This document shows positions 1 to 6,051 of a DNA stretch of 6,051 nt, piece by piece. Position 1 is the stretch's first letter. Every line of letters starts with the position of its first letter. The DNA is from Chloroflexota bacterium (GTDB lineage Bacteria; Chloroflexota; Limnocylindria; Limnocylindrales; CSP1-4): the NCBI GenBank assembly GCA_029858845.1, contig JAOUEG010000122.1, positions 1 through 6,051 of the forward strand, in the 5' to 3' direction. A program made the position numbers and the translations under genes. Below the pieces are notes generated by a model that made no database searches, was not told the origin of the DNA, and saw nothing but the letters and a program-made list of their open reading frames with translations.

Positions 1-2025
1 GTGGTCCTGGACGTGGACGTCAAGCCGAACCGCGGCGATGCGCTGTGCATGATCGGCCTCGCCCGCGAGGTGTCGGCGGTCACCGGCGCGCCCGTGCGTT
101 TCCCGGAGACCGCGCCCGTGGAAACGGGCCCACCGATCGCCGGTCGGCTGCGGGTGGACGTCGAGGAGCCGTCGCTGTGTCCACGTTTCGTCGGACGTCA
201 CATCAGCGATGTCACGATCGGACCGTCGCCCGACCACATCCAGATGCGACTCATCGCGGCTGGCCAGCGTCCGGTCAGCAATGTCGTGGACGTGAGCAAC
301 TACGTCATGCTGGAGTTCGGAAAGCCCATCCACACGTTCGATGCCGCCGCGGTCCACGATGGTCGGATCATCGTCCGGCTGGCGCGGTCCGGTGAGCGGA
401 TGGAGACGCTGGATCACGTCGTCCGGGACCTGGACCCGGAGACGCTCCTGATCGCGGATCGGCGGGGCATCCTCGGGATCGCCGGTGTGATGGGCGGGGC
501 AGACTCCGAGATCTCGGACTCGACGACCGAGGTCGTCGTCGAATCGGCGATCTTCGACCCCGTCAACATCCGACGGACCGCGTTCCGCTATGCCCTGCGG
601 TCGGAGGCGAGCCTCCGTTTCGAGAAGGGTCAGGAGCATCGACTGGCCCGCCTCGGGGCCGATCGGACGGCTCGGTTGATCCACGAGTGGGCCGGCGGTC
701 AGGTTGCGGTCGGCGCCGTGGACACGGATCCTGAGGAGCCGCGCCGCGAGCGCGTTGCCTTCCGCCCCGTACGGGTGGAGCGCCTCCTTGGCATGGACGT
801 TCCAGGCGAGGAGCAATGCGCCCTGCTGCGGCGCGTCGGGGTCGAGACCGAACCCGCGGTCGCGGGCACCCGGATCCCGGTCGCTGCCGAGCCACGCGAT
901 CTCGAGGTCGATCCCGGCGATGCCTTGGTGCTCGTGGCCGTGGTGCCATCCTGGCGGCGCGACCTGTCCGTCGAGGCGGACATCATCGAGGAGATCGCCC
1001 GCGTCCACGGGTATGAGCGGATACCCGAGATCCTCCCGGACACCGCCATGCCGGCGTATCGCCATCCGCCGCTGCGACTGCGCGACCGCGTCCGCGAGAT
1101 CCTCGCCGGAGCTGGATTCTCGGAAATCGTGACGCATGCCCTGGTCTCTCCATCGATGGTCGAGCGGTTCGGGCCGGTCCAGATGCAAGGGGTGCCCGGG
1201 GAAGGGGAGTCGGGTGGGCGACCGGTCGTTGTCGCCAACCCGCTGTCCAGCCAGCACTCGGTCATGCGCCAGTCGTTGATCGGCAGCCTCCTCGACGTCG
1301 TTTCCACCAACGTGCGGCAGGGCATCGAGGACGTCGCGATCTTCGAGATCGGCAAGGGCTACGGCGTCGCCCGGGATGGTTCCACGCACGAGTGGTGGCG
1401 CCTCGGGATCGCCCTCACCGGTGCCGCCGAAGCGCCCGCCTGGAACCGTACGGCGCGACCATACGACCTCGACGACGGGAAGGGCGCCCTCGACCTGATC
1501 GCCGCGTCCCTGGGCCTTCCTCGCCCGACGTGGGCGTCGCTCGACGACGATCCGGTCCTGCACCCCGGCCGATCGGCGACGGTCGTGGCCGGAGGCGCGC
1601 TGGCCGGGAGGATCGGCGAGATCCACCCGCTGGTCCTTGATGCCTTGGAGCTTCGAGCGTCGCGCATCATCGTCGCAGAGGTGGCGATCGCGGGTCTGTC
1701 CGGCGGCGAGCCGATCGTCCCGCGGGCATCGGCACCGCCCCGGTATCCGGCCGTGGAGCGCGACCTCGCCGTCGTCGTGGCCGGGACGATCGCGGCCGAC
1801 GATGTCCGCCAGACGATCGTACGATCAGCCGGTCCATTGCTGACCGGCCTGGCGTTGTTCGACATCTATCGGGGTCGCCCGCTCGACGACGACCAGAAGA
1901 GCCTCGCCTTCCGGCTTACGTTCCAGGCCGCGGATCGGACCCTGACCGAAGACGAGATCGAGACCGTCGTCGCCGGGATCACGCGGGGCCTTGCGACCGA
2001 CGTCGCGGGTCGCATCCGGACCTGA
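1..2025 (+). CDS. pheT: Phenylalanine--tRNA ligase beta subunit, 5'-truncated by the window
   Basis: This is the beta chain of the cytoplasmic (alpha-beta)2 PheRS, which charges tRNA-Phe and edits mis-made Tyr-tRNA-Phe. The frame is already open at base 1 inside the conserved NRGD segment (residues 10-13). The N-terminal tRNA-binding OB-fold and the true start, about 150 residues by comparison with family length (~800), therefore lie upstream, and the GTG at base 1 is probably an internal valine. The visible order is: the B3/B4 editing region, with RPVSNVVDVSNYV from residue 90, GKPIH with His111 at the usual editing-site histidine, and GVMGG at 162-166; the B5 domain (~252-340, ending VPSWRRD...EEIARVHGYE); the catalytic-like core (~360-560, with NPLSSQHSVMRQSL from 413 and FEIG at 448-451); and the C-terminal anticodon-binding FDX-ACB domain (~580-674, starting PRYPAVERDLAVVV). 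B5 carries a longer than usual loop before VPSWRRD. It ends in TGA at 2023. pheS would be expected immediately upstream. Identification is very secure. Confidence 0.97.
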   Translation: MVLDVDVKPNRGDALCMIGLAREVSAVTGAPVRFPETAPVETGPPIAGRLRVDVEEPSLCPRFVGRHISDVTIGPSPDHIQMRLIAAGQRPVSNVVDVSNYVMLEFGKPIHTFDAAAVHDGRIIVRLARSGERMETLDHVVRDLDPETLLIADRRGILGIAGVMGGADSEISDSTTEVVVESAIFDPVNIRRTAFRYALRSEASLRFEKGQEHRLARLGADRTARLIHEWAGGQVAVGAVDTDPEEPRRERVAFRPVRVERLLGMDVPGEEQCALLRRVGVETEPAVAGTRIPVAAEPRDLEVDPGDALVLVAVVPSWRRDLSVEADIIEEIARVHGYERIPEILPDTAMPAYRHPPLRLRDRVREILAGAGFSEIVTHALVSPSMVERFGPVQMQGVPGEGESGGRPVVVANPLSSQHSVMRQSLIGSLLDVVSTNVRQGIEDVAIFEIGKGYGVARDGSTHEWWRLGIALTGAAEAPAWNRTARPYDLDDGKGALDLIAASLGLPRPTWASLDDDPVLHPGRSATVVAGGALAGRIGEIHPLVLDALELRASRIIVAEVAIAGLSGGEPIVPRASAPPRYPAVERDLAVVVAGTIAADDVRQTIVRSAGPLLTGLALFDIYRGRPLDDDQKSLAFRLTFQAADRTLTEDEIETVVAGITRGLATDVAGRIRT

Positions 2026-2059
2026 ACCCACCGGACCGCCCCGAACGCAGGCCATGACC

Positions 2060-2089
2060 TTGCGGCTGGCGGAATGCCGCTGCTACCCT
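2060..2089 (+). promoter_or_regulatory. Possible sigma-70-type promoter for the cvpA-aag-mutS2 block
   Basis: TTGCGG (2060-2065) and TACCCT (2084-2089) are separated by 18 bases, and TGC directly before the second box gives an extended -10 (TGnTAnnnT). The most conserved positions match (TTG of the -35; T, A and final T of the -10), as is common for promoters of G+C-rich bacteria. Transcription would begin near 2096, leaving a leader of about 48 bases before the cvpA GTG. It lies in the only gap longer than 30 bases in the window. The match is only partial (three of six in each box), so read-through from pheT is an equally good explanation of expression. Confidence 0.3.
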
Positions 2090-2100
2090 TGCGCCGCCCC

Positions 2101-2114
2101 GGACCGTCTGGTCC
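2101..2114. repeat. Short perfect inverted repeat in the pheT-cvpA gap
   Basis: GGACC (2101-2105) and GGTCC (2110-2114) are exact reverse complements around the 4-base centre GTCT, giving a 5-bp stem with a tetraloop. It lies just downstream of the possible promoter and about 30 bases before the cvpA start. It could be a weak leader hairpin or a small operator half-site pair. There is no T-run after it, so it does not look like an intrinsic terminator. A stem this short can arise by chance in G+C-rich DNA. Confidence 0.3.
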
Positions 2115-2132
2115 AGGACGCGCGCGGTTGAC

Positions 2133-2138
2133 AAGGAG
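2133..2138 (+). promoter_or_regulatory. Shine-Dalgarno site for the CvpA-family gene
   Basis: AAGGAG lies 5 bases upstream of the GTG at 2144. It is the only strong ribosome binding site in the window, and it decides the GTG start of this gene because no other in-frame start nearby has comparable support. It also suggests that translation of the three-gene block is loaded mainly here. Confidence 0.75.
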
Positions 2139-2143
2139 CATCG

Positions 2144-2734
2144 GTGGACTTCGGGGACTCCCTCGGCGGCATCCAGACCGTGGACCTGCTGCTCATCCTG
2201 TACTTCATGGCCTTCTTCGTGCTGGGGTATGCCCAGGGGACGATCCGGCGCCTGATCGGGATCGGGACGATCCTGTTCTCGTTCTTCCTCGCGGCGAACC
2301 TCGCCGAGCCCCTCGGGAACTACCTCGGTGGGAACTGGACGCAGTTCTCCCGCGAGTACTCGTACATGATCGCCTTCCTCAGCGTGTTCGTGGCCTCGGC
2401 GCTGGCCTTTGCCATCATCGCCCAGGGCTTCTACAAGCCACAGCCCCTGTTCGAGAAGGCTCGTTTCATCGACGAGGTGCTTGGCGGCGTCCTGGGCGTG
2501 GTCCAGGCCGGGTTGATCCTGGCGTTCGTCGTCGTCATCCTCGGCACGTTCTTCCTGCTTCGCGGCATCGCGCCCGATCCGGATGAGATCCCATTTCTGC
2601 GCTCCCTGTGGGAGGCGCTCGATCAGTCGCGCATCGTCGACGTGTTCCGGGACACGCTGATCCCGCTGTTCTTCGCGCTCACCGGCTTCCTCGTCCCGGA
2701 TTCGATCGAAATCCTCTTCCCGAGCCCCGCCTGA
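2144..2734 (+). CDS. cvpA: CvpA-family integral membrane protein
   Basis: This is a 196-residue membrane protein of the CvpA (colicin V production) type. The family is named for a role in colicin V production in E. coli, and its general biochemical function is not settled. Four hydrophobic segments are visible: about residues 13-31, 34-52, 73-94 and 112-139. Between the first two is a short GYAQGTIRR turn, and before the fourth is the glycine-patterned stretch D110-E-V-L-G-G-V-L-G118, both typical of the family. After helix four comes a polar stretch and then a moderately hydrophobic C-terminus (~169-190), which may be amphipathic or a fifth membrane contact. GTG was chosen as start because AAGGAG lies 5 bases upstream. 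The stop overlaps the most likely start of the next gene. Position between pheT and mutS2 matches the Bacillus neighbourhood, where a CvpA homologue (YshB) lies in the same stretch. The family call rests on topology, pattern and context rather than a catalytic motif. Confidence 0.8.
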   Translation: MDFGDSLGGIQTVDLLLILYFMAFFVLGYAQGTIRRLIGIGTILFSFFLAANLAEPLGNYLGGNWTQFSREYSYMIAFLSVFVASALAFAIIAQGFYKPQPLFEKARFIDEVLGGVLGVVQAGLILAFVVVILGTFFLLRGIAPDPDEIPFLRSLWEALDQSRIVDVFRDTLIPLFFALTGFLVPDSIEILFPSPA

Positions 2735-3402
2735 GCATCCTCGCGCGCGAGATCCTGGTGGTCCCGAGCCCGGAGGCAGCTCGTTTGCTGCTCGGCGCGC
2801 TGCTGGTTCGGGAAGATGAGACCGGACGCCGCGTCGGACGGATCGTGGAAACGGAGGCCTACGCGGGGCCGGAGGACCTCGCCTCGCATGCGCGGTTCAC
2901 GTCCCGGGCCCGGAACGCGGTCATGTCCGGACGGCCGGGGATCGCCTACGTGTACCTTGTCTATGGGATGTACGACTGTCTGAACGTGGTGACCGGACCG
3001 CCCGGCCGAGCATCCGCCGTGCTGATCCGCGCGGTCGAGCCGCTGGAGGGCGTGGCCACCATGCGTGACAGTCGCCGCCGCGTCGGGCGCAGACGCCGTG
3101 AGCGGTCGTACCCCGATGGCCGCTGCCGGCACGCGACTTCGAGGCCGGTCCCGGACCGTCACCTCGCCCGCGGACCCGGGTTGGTGGGCGCGTGCTTCGG
3201 TGTCGATCGATCCTGGACCGGCACGGACCTGTGTGACCCGGCGTCCGTCCTGCGCCTCGAGGCGGATCCCCGTGCCGACGACCGTCCCTTCGCGGTCACG
3301 GAGGGCCCTCGTGTCGGTGTGCGCTACGCGGGACTGGAGTGGGCTGGGCGGCCGTGGCGGTTCGCGATCGACGGGCATCCGTCCGTTTCGCGGGCTCGCT
3401 GA
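2731..3402 (+). CDS. aag: AAG/MPG-family 3-methyladenine DNA glycosylase
   Basis: A monofunctional base-excision-repair glycosylase that removes alkylated and deaminated purines (3-methyladenine, hypoxanthine and similar). Numbering from the CTG at 2731 (223 residues), the active-site elements of human AAG are all present: ETEAY with catalytic Glu42 (human E125) and Tyr44 (Y127), His53 (H136), YVYLVYGMYDCLN with Tyr75, Tyr78 and Asn85 (Y159, Y162, N169), and Arg100 (R182) in VLIRAVEPLEG. The C-terminal half has the family's GPGLV...FGVDRSWTGTDLCDP block and a terminal EGPRVGVRYAG...PWRF. Residues 111-144 form an unusually arginine-rich linker. The start is uncertain. CTG at 2731 forms a CTGA overlap with the cvpA stop and keeps the conserved N-terminal helix; GTG at 2758 would trim that helix; GTG at 2608 would add 41 residues that look like out-of-frame cvpA. 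No ribosome binding site is visible at 2731 or 2758, so coupling to cvpA is likely. Function is secure, start is not. Confidence 0.92.
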   Translation: MSILAREILVVPSPEAARLLLGALLVREDETGRRVGRIVETEAYAGPEDLASHARFTSRARNAVMSGRPGIAYVYLVYGMYDCLNVVTGPPGRASAVLIRAVEPLEGVATMRDSRRRVGRRRRERSYPDGRCRHATSRPVPDRHLARGPGLVGACFGVDRSWTGTDLCDPASVLRLEADPRADDRPFAVTEGPRVGVRYAGLEWAGRPWRFAIDGHPSVSRAR

Positions 3403-3417
3403 GTCGCGCGCGATCTG

Positions 3418-5778
3418 ATGGACGCTCGCTCCCAGGAGCTGCTCGAGTTTCCGGTCATCCGCGAACGACTCGTGGCAGCGACCTCCTTCCCCCCATCCAG
3501 GCGACTTGCCGAGCGTCTCGAGCCTTCCTCCGAACCCATCATTGTCGCCCGCTGGCTCGATGAGACCGATCAGGCGCGTTCCCTGCTGGAGGACCGGCCG
3601 GGGGTCGGCATCGGTGCCGCCCATGACATCGAGCCCGCGATCGAACGGGCGATCCGGGGCGGTCGCCTGGATCCGGCCGCCTTCCTCGAGATCGCCGATA
3701 CCCTGGACGCGACCGTGCGCCTGGCAGCGGCCCTCGCGGATGATCGGCGACCACTGCTCCGCGGGCTGACCCAGGAGCTCCATGCGCTGCCGGCCCTGCG
3801 CAGTTCACTCGCGCGGAGCTTCGATCCCGTCGGCGAGGTCCTGGATACCGCGTCTCCGCGGCTCGGCGGGATCCGTGCGGCAGTCCGCGTCGCGTACGAC
3901 CGTCTGCGGCGGCGCCTGGATGCCCTCGTCGGCGCAGAACTCGGGACGGCGCTCCAGGAACCGATCGTCACACTCCGCAACGGTCGCTACGTGGTCCCGG
4001 TCAAGGCCGAGGCGCGACAGCGGGTCAAGGGCATCGTCCACGATGCCTCCGGGAGCGGCCAGACCCTGTTCGTGGAGCCGCTGGTGATCGTGGAACTCGG
4101 CAATGCCTGGCGCGAGGCGCAGGTGGCCGAGGAGGAGGAAGTGGGCCGGATCCTGGACGAACTGTCGGCCCTGGTCGCCGCCAACTCGACGGCCCTTCAC
4201 GAGACGCTGCAGGCGCTAGCTCGATTCGACCTGTGGGCGGCCAAGGCATCGTTGGCCGCCGAGATGGATGGCACGCGGGCGGAGACGGCCGTCCGGACCG
4301 ACGTGGTGCTCCTGTCCGCCCGCCATCCCGGCCTGACCGGAACCGTGGTGCCGATCGACGTACGTGTCGGGGACGAGTACACGGCCCTGGTCGTGACCGG
4401 GCCGAATACCGGCGGCAAGACCGTCACGCTGCGCACGCTCGGCCTGCTCAGCCTCATGCACCAGGCCGGCCTGCACGTCCCCGCGGCACCGGGGACCCGC
4501 CTGCCGATCTGGCGTGACGTGTTCGCCGACATCGGCGACGAGCAGTCCGTCGCCCAGTCCCTCTCCACCTTCTCCGGTCATCTGCAGCGGATCACCCGGA
4601 TCGTGGCGGCGGCTGGTCCCGGCACCCTGGTGCTGCTGGACGAGCTCGGCGCGGGAACGGATCCGACAGAAGGCTCTGCGCTGGCCCAGGCGCTGCTGGA
4701 TTACTTCATCCAGGCTGGCGCCGTCATCGCCGCGACGACCCACTATGCTGAGTTGAAGGCGTATGCGCACACGACGCCAGCGGCCCGGAATGCCGCGGTG
4801 GCCTTCGACCTCGACACTCTGACGCCGACGTATCAGCTTTCGATCGGCCTACCCGGTGGCAGCCAGGCCTTCGCGATCGCGGAGCGGCTGGGTCTGCCAC
4901 CCGCGATCGTCGAGGATGCACGCTCGCGCTTGACGGAGGCACAACGGTCGTTCGAAGCGACATTGGCAGCGATCAAGGCGACCGAGGGCGAAGCGGGCGA
5001 AACGCTGGACCGAGCTCGCGCAGCCGAGATCCGAGCAGCCGATGCGTTGCGCAGCGCCGAGGAGGACCGTCGTCGTGCCCGGCGTGAACGCGACGAAGCC
5101 GTCCGTCAGGCGCGCGCTGAGGCGGACCAGATCGTCCAGGATCTGCGCGGGGAGGTCACGCAACTTCGGCGATCGCTGGAGCGCGAGACGATCACCGCCG
5201 GCTCGCTTGACGCGGCCCTTGAGCACGCCCAGGCGATCGCCGAGCGCCTGCCGGCGCCCGAAGCGGCGGCGACTCCCTCCGCCGTGGTCGCACACGAGTG
5301 GCACCTGGGCGAACGAGCCCGCAGCCAGCGCGGCGGCTGGGAGGGTCGCATCGCCGGGCTCGATCGCGACGGCCGGCGAGCGACGCTGGAGGCAGGTGGG
5401 ATGCGCGTCACCGTGGATCTCGACGATCTCATCCCGGCCCCTGCGTCGGCGGCCGCGGAGGGCTCCACTCGGACGGCCGCGCCCGGTGCGACGACCTCGG
5501 CCGCCACTGACTCGGTCCGCCCGATGCGGGCGAGGACCGTCGCATCATCGCTGGACCTGCGTGGCGCGCGTGTCAACGAAGCACTCGAGGCGCTCGACCG
5601 CTACCTGGACGATGCGTCGCTTGCGGAGATCCGCTCGGCGACGATCATCCACGGGATGGGCACGGGTGCCCTGCGCGATGCGGTTCGCAGCAGCGCCGCG
5701 GCGCACCCCCTGGTCAAGGCGGTGCGCCCGGGTGAGCGAGGGGAAGGCGGCGATGGCGCGACGATCGTCACCTTCTGA
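3418..5778 (+). CDS. mutS2: Endonuclease MutS2 (MutS-like ATPase with C-terminal Smr domain)
   Basis: Complete 786-residue MutS2, the usual family length. It lacks the MutS mismatch-recognition domain and begins directly with the core/lever region (~1-300; LLEFPVIRERL near the N-terminus supports this ATG, and RYVVPVKAEARQRVKGIVHD starts at 190). The ATPase domain has Walker A GPNTGGKT at 328-335, the STFSGH segment at 383-388, Walker B LVLLDE at 404-409 with Glu409, and TTHY with His442. An Ala/Arg/Glu-rich coiled coil follows (~499-611), then a KOW-like beta segment (~622-674), a low-complexity Ala/Thr/Ser linker (~675-708) and an Smr nuclease domain with LDLRG at 712-716, HGMGTG at 745-750 and a closing GGDGATIV. 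All key motifs are intact. Family members bind branched DNA and suppress recombination; in Bacillus subtilis MutS2 acts on collided ribosomes. Which role applies here cannot be read from sequence. No Shine-Dalgarno precedes it, and only 15 bases separate it from aag, so co-transcription is likely. Confidence 0.97.
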   Translation: MDARSQELLEFPVIRERLVAATSFPPSRRLAERLEPSSEPIIVARWLDETDQARSLLEDRPGVGIGAAHDIEPAIERAIRGGRLDPAAFLEIADTLDATVRLAAALADDRRPLLRGLTQELHALPALRSSLARSFDPVGEVLDTASPRLGGIRAAVRVAYDRLRRRLDALVGAELGTALQEPIVTLRNGRYVVPVKAEARQRVKGIVHDASGSGQTLFVEPLVIVELGNAWREAQVAEEEEVGRILDELSALVAANSTALHETLQALARFDLWAAKASLAAEMDGTRAETAVRTDVVLLSARHPGLTGTVVPIDVRVGDEYTALVVTGPNTGGKTVTLRTLGLLSLMHQAGLHVPAAPGTRLPIWRDVFADIGDEQSVAQSLSTFSGHLQRITRIVAAAGPGTLVLLDELGAGTDPTEGSALAQALLDYFIQAGAVIAATTHYAELKAYAHTTPAARNAAVAFDLDTLTPTYQLSIGLPGGSQAFAIAERLGLPPAIVEDARSRLTEAQRSFEATLAAIKATEGEAGETLDRARAAEIRAADALRSAEEDRRRARRERDEAVRQARAEADQIVQDLRGEVTQLRRSLERETITAGSLDAALEHAQAIAERLPAPEAAATPSAVVAHEWHLGERARSQRGGWEGRIAGLDRDGRRATLEAGGMRVTVDLDDLIPAPASAAAEGSTRTAAPGATTSAATDSVRPMRARTVASSLDLRGARVNEALEALDRYLDDASLAEIRSATIIHGMGTGALRDAVRSSAAAHPLVKAVRPGERGEGGDGATIVTF

Positions 5779-5804
5779 CGGGAGCCCGCGGTCGAGGTGC
5801 CCAG

Positions 5805-6051
5805 CTACCCCGGTGGCTCACCGTTCGGCGGCGGTTTCGTCGGTTTCGGCGTCGGCCTTGTAACGCCGCCGCCGTTGCCACCCGGCTCGGACGGGACCAG
5901 CGGCGTCGGGGTGGGGCAGGGCACGGGGGTGGGTGCCGGGATGCCATCGTCTGGATCCGGGTCGATCGGCTGGACGCCACACGGCGGTGGCGCGAGCGGA
6001 CACGTCTCCGTCGGCGCGAACGGCGCCCCCCAGGTCCGCCCGAAGGGTGCG
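5805..6051 (-). CDS. Unidentified protein, Pro/Thr/Gly-rich C-terminal tail only
   Basis: On the - strand one frame is open from the right edge to a TAG at 5805-5807, giving 81 residues with the start outside the window. I see no domain. The first ~24 visible residues have Trp and Phe and two cysteines (Cys17, Cys24: TCP, PCG). The rest is a disordered-looking tail with an acidic stretch DPDPDDG (30-36), then TPVPCPTPTP (Cys46), GGNGGG and a basic PTPKPTKPPP near the end. Such tails are common at the C-termini of cell-envelope or secreted proteins, including some penicillin-binding proteins and lipoproteins of Chloroflexota, but that is analogy and not a family assignment. The competing frames over the same bases give Arg-rich shadow-like peptides, whereas this frame has third positions mostly G or C and a coherent compositional pattern. 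It converges on mutS2 with 26 bases between stops, so it belongs to a different transcript. Confidence 0.7.
   Translation of the reverse strand, partial: APFGRTWGAPFAPTETCPLAPPPCGVQPIDPDPDDGIPAPTPVPCPTPTPLVPSEPGGNGGGVTRPTPKPTKPPPNGEPPG

Noticed and set aside
2062..2080. Weak hairpin GCGGC...GCCGC after pheT as a terminator.
   Set aside because: It is a five-pair stem with a nine-base loop and no T-run, overlaps the possible promoter, and is expected by chance at this base composition.
2128..2133. Perfect TTGACA -35 hexamer just before cvpA.
   Set aside because: It overlaps the Shine-Dalgarno, and any -10 at normal spacing would fall inside the coding region, where only G-rich sequence is present.
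2608..2730. GTG at 2608 as the start of the glycosylase, adding 41 residues.
   Set aside because: The added peptide is Arg/Pro/His-rich, unlike any glycosylase N-terminus, and coincides with the out-of-frame reading of cvpA; the overlap would be 127 bases.
3065..3418. Separate frame-2 gene inside the glycosylase.
   Set aside because: The glycosylase frame carries conserved family blocks on both sides and through the end. Frame 2 has no recognisable content, though part of it is kept as a possible frameshift alternative.
2623..3783. Long - strand open frame (386 codons) opposite the glycosylase and the start of mutS2.
   Set aside because: It is fully antisense to two confidently identified genes, shows no domain or motif, and has the low-complexity composition typical of shadow frames in G+C-rich DNA.
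5779..5823. Possible bidirectional terminator between mutS2 and the convergent gene (CGGGAGCCCG at 5779-5788; CGGTG-GCT-CACCG at 5811-5823).
   Set aside because: The first has an impossibly small loop at full stem length, the second lies in the coding tail of the - strand gene, and neither is followed by a T-run.
5042..5863. Long + strand frame of 273 codons overlapping the end of mutS2.
   Set aside because: mutS2 is intact in its own frame through the Smr domain; this frame yields Arg/Pro/Ser-rich shadow peptide.
5818..6003. - strand frame of 61 codons near the right edge.
   Set aside because: It overlaps the better-supported open - strand frame ending at 5805. Its Arg-rich composition fits a shadow, although its last residues look protein-like by chance.
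1..6051. A novel defence, mobile or otherwise undescribed system.
   Set aside because: All but the right-edge tail is accounted for by known housekeeping and repair families. I found no direct repeat arrays, integrase, transposase, tRNA or toxin-antitoxin-like pair.

Overview
The window is G+C-rich (roughly two thirds or more), densely coding bacterial chromosome. Third codon positions are mostly G or C and intergenic gaps are very short. It carries an ordinary housekeeping block rather than mobile or defence DNA. The combination of a Smr-type MutS2, a CvpA-family membrane protein, very high G+C and a Pro/Thr-rich (PTP-type) protein tail at the right edge fits a high-G+C Chloroflexota lineage best. 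That assignment is inference only; Deinococcota or another deep G+C-rich phylum is not excluded.

Layout. Positions 1-2025 (+) hold the C-terminal ~674 residues of the phenylalanyl-tRNA synthetase beta subunit (pheT), whose start lies left of the window. A 118-base gap follows, with a possible promoter, a small perfect inverted repeat and a good Shine-Dalgarno. Next come three tightly packed + strand genes: a CvpA-family four-helix membrane protein (2144-2734), an AAG/MPG-type 3-methyladenine DNA glycosylase (about 2731-3402, start uncertain and perhaps a CTG overlapping the cvpA stop), and a complete MutS2 (3418-5778). After a 26-base gap, a convergent - strand gene ends at 5805. It is open to the right edge and shows only a Pro/Thr/Gly-rich C-terminal tail.

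How the genes relate. pheT, cvpA and mutS2 in this order recall the Bacillus-type neighbourhood pheS-pheT-(rnhC)-zapA-cvpA-polX-mutS2. Here the zapA and polX positions are empty and an alkylation-repair glycosylase sits directly before mutS2. cvpA, aag and mutS2 probably form one transcript, with translational coupling likely because neither aag nor mutS2 has a recognisable ribosome binding site. I found no tRNA, rRNA, CRISPR, insertion sequence or phage feature, and nothing that convincingly amounts to a new system. The points most worth checking are the unassigned right-edge gene, the start of the glycosylase, and its odd arginine-rich linker.
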